53,836 nucleotides of DNA, taken from Planctomycetota bacterium (GTDB lineage Bacteria > Planctomycetota > Phycisphaerae > Phycisphaerales > SM1A02). Positions 50,401-53,836 of this stretch are shown here, in pieces (the stretch's first letter is position 1; each line of letters starts with the position of its first letter). The translations under genes were made by a program, and so were the position numbers. The notes below the pieces were generated by a model that searched no databases, was not told where the DNA came from, and worked only from the letters and a program-made list of their open reading frames with translations. The DNA is taken from positions 1-53,836 of the forward strand of contig JAAERN010000074.1 in assembly GCA_024230295.1 (NCBI GenBank), written 5' to 3'.

Positions 50401-50557
50401 AGAGGATGTGGGTGTCTCCGAGGGCGGCGGGACCAATGAGTTCAGCTCTCTGGGCCTCACCGGCACGGGCAGTGACCACACCGCCTTTATCTGGACCATC
50501 CTGACGGATCTGGCCAATGCTGGGACTACCAATGATGGCCAAACCATCACGCCCTGA
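47435..50557 (+). CDS. Large secreted protein with dockerin-like, GACC, lamin-tail and thrombospondin-type 3-like modules
   Basis: The 1040-residue protein starts at a GTG after GAGAGAGAG, with a signal peptide (MNTIFLTGAIGFTAFAVGTA). An N-terminal beta-rich domain is followed by a split dockerin-like module (about 235-290, TTDVNDVLHVISGFGQAGDG then TTVDDLLEVIASFG) and a GACC module (about 298-332). Two lamin-tail-like (LTD) domains follow (DVLFNETRLNQPGSDDDEYV, and AFVINEINADPDSALGDANG with EFVEIVNMSGDDIDMSGW), and a third LTD-like one begins GGWVNEFHYDNASSDLNEFV. Between them are Asp/Asn-rich repeats (DSDGDGVFDIVDNCPD, NSNGVPDVCDIADG) like thrombospondin type 3. It is probably a calcium-binding surface or matrix protein. 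Confidence 0.9.
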   Translation: MNTIFLTGAIGFTAFAVGTAAGQATPCSGDSTLVTENVDPVTITFNGSVSCFNGSGTPGHVYGRSHDLGLLGLSGDLDIACVHWGIESCDVALSMTVAVYQDTDGDRVPGSSAGDLVLLGSTVVAESGDTSAHWLTALFDPPLTAGASDLVFITIETPDTSGYPTIGANAAGEASPSYLRTVNGDCGIANWATTAGISFPNTHWVEVIEVAEAAASDPCDDPLPVCHTDLTGPTGTPDGTTDVNDVLHVISGFGQAGDGTFRPAGDAFPLPNGDCETTVDDLLEVIASFGTDCVADPTGACCDIADDCEIHTLADCVSLDGEYMGDGTVCTDCFQPDDVLFNETRLNQPGSDDDEYVEIVGDAGTSLDGLTLIVIGDGSSTGFGVVEEVVLLDGLAITASGRFLIGEPTLTLATPDLAIALNFESSDQTTHMLVSDFTGLLADDLDTDDDGILDIEPWTAIADCVAFIGEDVAAGDHVYCDTQVGPDGIYTPGQAYRCPDGVGDWNVGTFALSVLDTPGAANNCDTTDSDGDGVFDIVDNCPDLANPDQADCDGDGYGDACAIADGVSSDCNENGIPDECENDCNSNGSPDDCDIADGTSSDCDENGNPDECDPDCNSNGVPDVCDIADGTSEDTDGNGVPDECEGDAFVINEINADPDSALGDANGDGAAHYSEDEFVEIVNMSGDDIDMSGWTLSDGFGLRHTFDFGMIVGNSCAVVVFGGGTPTGEFGGAIVTTSSTGSLGLNNGGDTITIADGDGAVQLTIDYGSAGNNQSITRNPDVYGTDWANHSDVAPDAALFSPGTRLDGVGFGGDCGGGSLPDADGDGIPDEYDNCDLPNPDQADCNENDIGDVCDIADGTSLDENANGIPDECEQTVSGGWVNEFHYDNASSDLNEFVEIVLLDGVDLASVTLSFYNGSNGTVYASYTGSELTAGEVGAGYAIYYIFHSGIQNGAPDGFSLDIGGSIAHFISYEGALTATDGPAAGLTAEDVGVSEGGGTNEFSSLGLTGTGSDHTAFIWTILTDLANAGTTNDGQTITP

Positions 50558-50591
50558 CCGGTTCTCCTGACCGCCCATTTCATGCCCCTTT

Positions 50592-50632
50592 CCACGGCCC
50601 TTCTTCTATAGAAGGGCCGTGGTGTTCTATTT
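50592..50632 (+). terminator. Terminator after the 1040-residue protein gene
   Basis: A perfect 13-bp stem (CCACGGCCCTTCT at 50592-50604 with AGAAGGGCCGTGG at 50610-50622) and a 5-nt loop are followed by TGTTCTATTT. It lies 35 nt after the stop codon. Confidence 0.85.
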
Positions 50633-50698
50633 GGACCCCTTTGGTCTACTTGAAGCAAAAAACACAGGCAGATACCTACAGAACAATGAGACAAGTCC

Positions 50699-50728
50699 TT
50701 GACAGGCTTCCTCTTGCCGATCACATTA
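50699..50728 (+). promoter_or_regulatory. Putative promoter of the 878-residue protein gene
   Basis: A perfect TTGACA (50699-50704) is followed after 17-18 nt by CACATT/ACATTA (50722-50728) as a moderate -10. This would give a long leader of about 230 nt before the start codon at 50964, containing the inverted repeat described separately. Confidence 0.5.
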
Positions 50729-50790
50729 GGGGGTCGCCACTGCGTACACTGGTGGCGTTCCGGCGGTCTGGAAGAGAGTCTGCGACCCGT

Positions 50791-50871
50791 CGCGGCATGA
50801 GAGTAGGAGTCCGAGAACACCTCGACCGTCTTCAAACATGAGAGTGACCGCGTCATGACGTTCATGCCGCG
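50791..50871 (+). promoter_or_regulatory. Large inverted repeat in the leader of the 878-residue protein gene
   Basis: CGCGGCATGA (50791-50800) pairs perfectly with TCATGCCGCG (50862-50871), enclosing 61 nt. The enclosed part contains a GTCATGAC palindrome, and CATGAGAG occurs twice, once overlapping the left arm and once inside. The repeat ends 92 nt before the start codon. I see no coding frame in the 406-nt gap 50558-50963. Confidence 0.45.
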
Positions 50872-50963
50872 GTAAATGCGTGGGTGGTAAACCATCCAAA
50901 ACTAGAGAGCGTGGCTGGCATACCGTCATCCACATAACCCGTCTTAGGAGGGGAATCCAAGAC

Positions 50964-53600
50964 ATGAAAACTCTACCGTCCTGTCTCTGTATATTTGGCC
51001 TCGCTGGTCTCGCGACCGCTGGCGGTGCAGCAGCCTTGATGGACCAAATTGGTCCTGACACCGGCGCTGACATCGATACCAGCAACATGCTTGCGAACCA
51101 GATCTTCGAAGCCTCATTTAGCGGCTATGACATTGCTTGCGTCGATGACTTTGACAATCCTACCGGCATGCCTGCTGGTGGTGTTGACCTCGTCATGGGC
51201 GGCTGGAACGGATACGTCAGCGTTGACGGCGTCGCCGGCATGCAAGTGAACTTCTACACCGACGAAAACGCTGCTGGCGCAAGCCTTGCTGGCGATGTCG
51301 CCAGCCAAGACTACGCAGGCTCCCCAGTTGGCGACCCCAACTGGACCCTCGCAGGGTATGACCTCGTCGGCGTTAGCGGCATGTGGTCCCTCAACACTGG
51401 CATGAACTATGTCGCGTTGATTCCAATCAACGAGTTTGGCGTCAACGGCCAGACCGGCGCTGCGATCAGCTTCGTCGGCAATCTCGAGGCTTGGCAGGCC
51501 AACCCCGCTGGTGGATTCGGCTTCGGTCCGCTCCAATTGATGCCCAACAACATCGCGCTTCGCGTGATTGGTGGCTCCAGCGATCCGTGCGATATTCCGC
51601 TCCCAGCTTGCTGGGGCGACATCACCGGACCGATGGGCGTTCCAGATGGCCTCATCAACGTCGATGACGTTCTTGGTGTCATTGGTTCGTTCGGCCAGGT
51701 CGGCGACGGCACCAGCCGTCCGCTTGGCGACATCGCTCCGCTGCCCGCGGGCAACTGCGAAGTCGATGTCGATGACCTTCTCGCCATGCTCGGCGTGTTC
51801 AACGGCGATTGCCTGCCACGCGGCGCCTGCTGCTTTGGCATTGATGGTTGCTACGAGGATGTCAAAGAAGGCGACTGCACTGGCTCTTGGCTCGGCGAAG
51901 GCTCTGCCTGCTCCGAGTGCGTCGTTGGCGCTTGCTGCTTCGCTGATGGCTCCTGTGACTTCGTCTATGAGCCTGACTGCACTGGCGCGTTCCAAGGCCA
52001 AGATGTCCTTTGCGCCGACGTGACCTGCGTCGAAGCTCCAGCAAACACCGTTTGCTCGGGTGCCGTGACGATATCCGAAGGCGACACTGGCATTGATAAC
52101 ACAGCTGCCCTGACCGATGGCCCTGCCGACTTCACGCTGTGTGACAACTTCGATGTAGAGCAGATCCACAATGACCTCTGGTATCGCTATGTCGCTTCGT
52201 GCGACGGTACCGTCACGATCTCGACCTGCGATACAGTCGACTTCGACAGCCGCTTGGCCGTCTATGACGTCTGTGATGGCACCATGATCGTCTGTAACGA
52301 CGACTGCGGTGGGGCCAACAACACCCTGTCCTCAGAGCTTGCTCTGGACATGGTTGCTAGCGAAGAGATCGTCATTCGTGTCGGCAGCTTCGCCGAAGGC
52401 GGAACTGGCACTGGTGTCCTGAGCGTTTCGTGCGTGACCCCGGCCCCAGGTGCTTGCTGCTTGGTCGAGGATTGCCTCGATGGCCTGATGCCGACGGACT
52501 GCGCCGACTTTGGTGGCGTGTACCAGGGCGCTGGCACCACTTGCGATGGCGTGTCCTGCGTTGCTGAAGGCAACACTTGCGATGAGGCCATGGACTTCGT
52601 AGATGGCGCCAACTCATTCGACACATCTGACGCCTCGGACAGTGGCTTCGGTGAGCCGGATGAGACAATGTGCGAAGGCACATATCTTGAGTGGGCAGCC
52701 AGTCCTGACCAATGGGGCAAGTACCTAGTCGTTGGCGACGGTACGCTCACGGTCAGCCTCTGCGACTCTGCTTCCTATGACACGTCTCTCGTGCTCTACG
52801 AGGGCCCTGACTGCAACAGCCTCACGCAGGTTGCATGCAACGGTGACACCACTGTCGAAACTGGATGTCAGAGTTACTACTCTGGTGTCTACGACATGCC
52901 CGTCACTGGTGGCAGCACCATCTACATCCGCATGGGCGGTTGGCAGGCTGCAACTGGTCCTGGTACCTGCACCATCACCTTCACCAGTGCTGGCGCCGTC
53001 GGTGCCTGCTGCTCGGGTGGCACTTGCATCGGTGAAATGACTGCAAGCGACTGCGCCGACTTCGGTGGCATGTGGTACGCAGGCGAGACTTGCAGTAGCG
53101 TGGATTGCCCGCAGGATGTCTCCTGCAACACGGGCAATGGCGCAAGCCCAACTGGCGTGGACGGCGCTTGGACTGCTGGTACGTCGGACACTGGCTCGGG
53201 TTATATCCGTGCTGCCGACTGCTCGGCACCAAGTGTTGCTGATGTAACCGTCTATGGTCTGGCGCTCATCTACAGTGGCGGCTGGGGCGATTGCGCCGAC
53301 GCCGATACGATGGGAATGACCATGGATGTCATGGACTCCAGTTACACCACACTCGCTACAGCGAGTGCGAGTTACTCCGCCACCAACCTGGTCTATGCAG
53401 GCGTCTACGCCCTGCATGGCTGGACCGCTGCACCGGGCTACTCCGGCAGCGTTGGTGCCGTCTCTGCCTACTCTGGCAGTGGAGGCCAAGGCGAGTGCTG
53501 GTTCTTGTGGATGTCGGCTGACGCGGGAACTTCCGCGATCAACGACGGTACGGGTTGGCTTGCCGAAGCATTCGGCGTCAACTACTGCATCACCGAGTGA
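50964..53600 (+). CDS. Large secreted Cys-rich protein with split dockerin-like module and four GACC modules
   Basis: The 878-residue protein starts at an ATG after AGGAGGGG, with a signal peptide (MKTLPSCLCIFGLAGLATAG). An N-terminal beta domain (about 25-205) precedes a split dockerin-like module (PDGLINVDDVLGVIGSFGQV ... CEVDVDDLLAMLGVF). Two tandem GACC modules follow (about 288-355). Next come a PPC-like beta domain (CDGTVTISTCDTVDFDSRLA), a third GACC module (from about 493), a second PPC-like domain (DGTLTVSLCDSASYDTSLVL), a fourth GACC module and a C-terminal beta region. Codon use is more C/T-ending and regular than in neighbours, which may mark high expression. It has its own promoter and terminator. 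Probably a surface or matrix protein; function unknown. Confidence 0.9.
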   Translation: MKTLPSCLCIFGLAGLATAGGAAALMDQIGPDTGADIDTSNMLANQIFEASFSGYDIACVDDFDNPTGMPAGGVDLVMGGWNGYVSVDGVAGMQVNFYTDENAAGASLAGDVASQDYAGSPVGDPNWTLAGYDLVGVSGMWSLNTGMNYVALIPINEFGVNGQTGAAISFVGNLEAWQANPAGGFGFGPLQLMPNNIALRVIGGSSDPCDIPLPACWGDITGPMGVPDGLINVDDVLGVIGSFGQVGDGTSRPLGDIAPLPAGNCEVDVDDLLAMLGVFNGDCLPRGACCFGIDGCYEDVKEGDCTGSWLGEGSACSECVVGACCFADGSCDFVYEPDCTGAFQGQDVLCADVTCVEAPANTVCSGAVTISEGDTGIDNTAALTDGPADFTLCDNFDVEQIHNDLWYRYVASCDGTVTISTCDTVDFDSRLAVYDVCDGTMIVCNDDCGGANNTLSSELALDMVASEEIVIRVGSFAEGGTGTGVLSVSCVTPAPGACCLVEDCLDGLMPTDCADFGGVYQGAGTTCDGVSCVAEGNTCDEAMDFVDGANSFDTSDASDSGFGEPDETMCEGTYLEWAASPDQWGKYLVVGDGTLTVSLCDSASYDTSLVLYEGPDCNSLTQVACNGDTTVETGCQSYYSGVYDMPVTGGSTIYIRMGGWQAATGPGTCTITFTSAGAVGACCSGGTCIGEMTASDCADFGGMWYAGETCSSVDCPQDVSCNTGNGASPTGVDGAWTAGTSDTGSGYIRAADCSAPSVADVTVYGLALIYSGGWGDCADADTMGMTMDVMDSSYTTLATASASYSATNLVYAGVYALHGWTAAPGYSGSVGAVSAYSGSGGQGECWFLWMSADAGTSAINDGTGWLAEAFGVNYCITE

Positions 53601-53653
53601 TGCGGTTCCGGACCTGATCGTCCTTCGGGACGATTTGATCCAACGTTCTTACC

Positions 53654-53690
53654 AGCCCCCCGATCTTCGGATCGGGGGGCTGTTCTTTTT
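53654..53690 (+). terminator. Terminator after the 878-residue protein gene
   Basis: AGCCCCCCGATC (53654-53665), a TTCG tetraloop and GATCGGGGGGCT (53670-53681) form a perfect 12-bp stem followed by GTTCTTTTTG. The rest of the window (53691-53836) shows no supported gene. Confidence 0.93.
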
Positions 53691-53836
53691 GAATCCCCAA
53701 CTCGTTCCACTTGGTCGCGTCCGCTCATACCGCTGCCTGCGACGCGCATAGATCGCTCACCGGAGAGAGGCAGAAGAAGTGAAGAGGCAAGCGTAAGAAC
53801 ACCATCCGATCGGACCCCTGAGGACCGCTTCGGACT

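Noticed and set aside
51114-52169. 351-residue minus-strand frame, and a 254-residue one at 52725-53489
   Set aside because: Both lie wholly antisense to the 878-residue secreted protein, which has signal peptide, modules and start signals.
1-53836. Mobile elements, prophage or integration at tRNA genes
   Set aside because: No transposase, integrase, phage gene or direct repeat of a tRNA 3' end was found next to either tRNA.

Overview
The window reads as a chromosomal segment of a Planctomycetota bacterium, most likely a marine member of the Phycisphaerae. This is inferred from the mix of large secreted proteins carrying dockerin-like EF-hand modules and Cys-rich GACC modules, a C-terminal sorting tail of PEP-CTERM type (VPAPSVLAVLG...RRRR), an HflK/HflC-rich membrane operon, and divergent versions of housekeeping proteins. 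No phage, insertion sequence, transposase, CRISPR array or rRNA operon is visible. Coding density is high, with many 4-nt ATGA overlaps between genes.

Layout. 1-2.1 kb (minus): mog, sufE and an APC amino-acid permease cut by the window edge. 2.2-4.6 kb (minus): secreted subtilase with a C-terminal dockerin-like module. 4.7-7.7 kb (plus): beta-CASP metallo-hydrolase, EamA transporter and carboxylesterase, overlapping each other. 7.7-8.8 kb: a 39-residue membrane peptide, a Cys-rich superoxide dismutase and a doubtful antisense membrane ORF. 8.8-13.1 kb (plus): two CrcB/Fluc fluoride-channel genes running into a di-haem cytochrome c / VCBS propeller / TPR protein. 13.2-15.4 kb (minus): two exported surface proteins, the second with a strongly folded 5' leader. 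15.4-16.0 kb: an unexplained 0.5-kb intergenic stretch and tRNA-Val(GAC). 16.0-25.0 kb (plus): MazG-like protein, trpA, tig, a SHOCT-type peptide, clpX, rpmB, dnaG, rpoD. 25.0-25.8 kb (minus): rpoZ and a CoaC-type decarboxylase. 26.0-29.1 kb (plus): ClC transporter, rnpA, yidD, FAH-family protein. 29.1-38.8 kb (minus): a six-gene operon of three SPFH proteins, an ABC ATPase, an ABC-2 permease and a large anchored protein. 39.0-43.1 kb (plus): a second ABC-2 permease and uvrA. 43.1-46.3 kb (minus): GT2-GtrA glycosyltransferase, ispD and a DUF1573 protein. 46.4-47.2 kb: tRNA-Leu(CAA) and an ArsR-like regulator. 47.4-53.6 kb (plus): two very large secreted Cys-rich proteins.

Themes. (i) Information processing genes (rpoD, rpoZ, dnaG, rpmB, rnpA, tig, clpX, uvrA) are interleaved with membrane and surface genes. 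(ii) Four secreted proteins share dockerin-like modules and three share GACC modules, suggesting a common cell-surface or matrix system. (iii) The SPFH/ABC operon is the best candidate here for an undescribed membrane system. (iv) Six genes without a Shine-Dalgarno sequence have a TAnnnT hexamer ending 6-9 nt before the start codon, which suggests leaderless transcription. (v) Several genes for exported proteins have inverted repeats or folded leaders just upstream.
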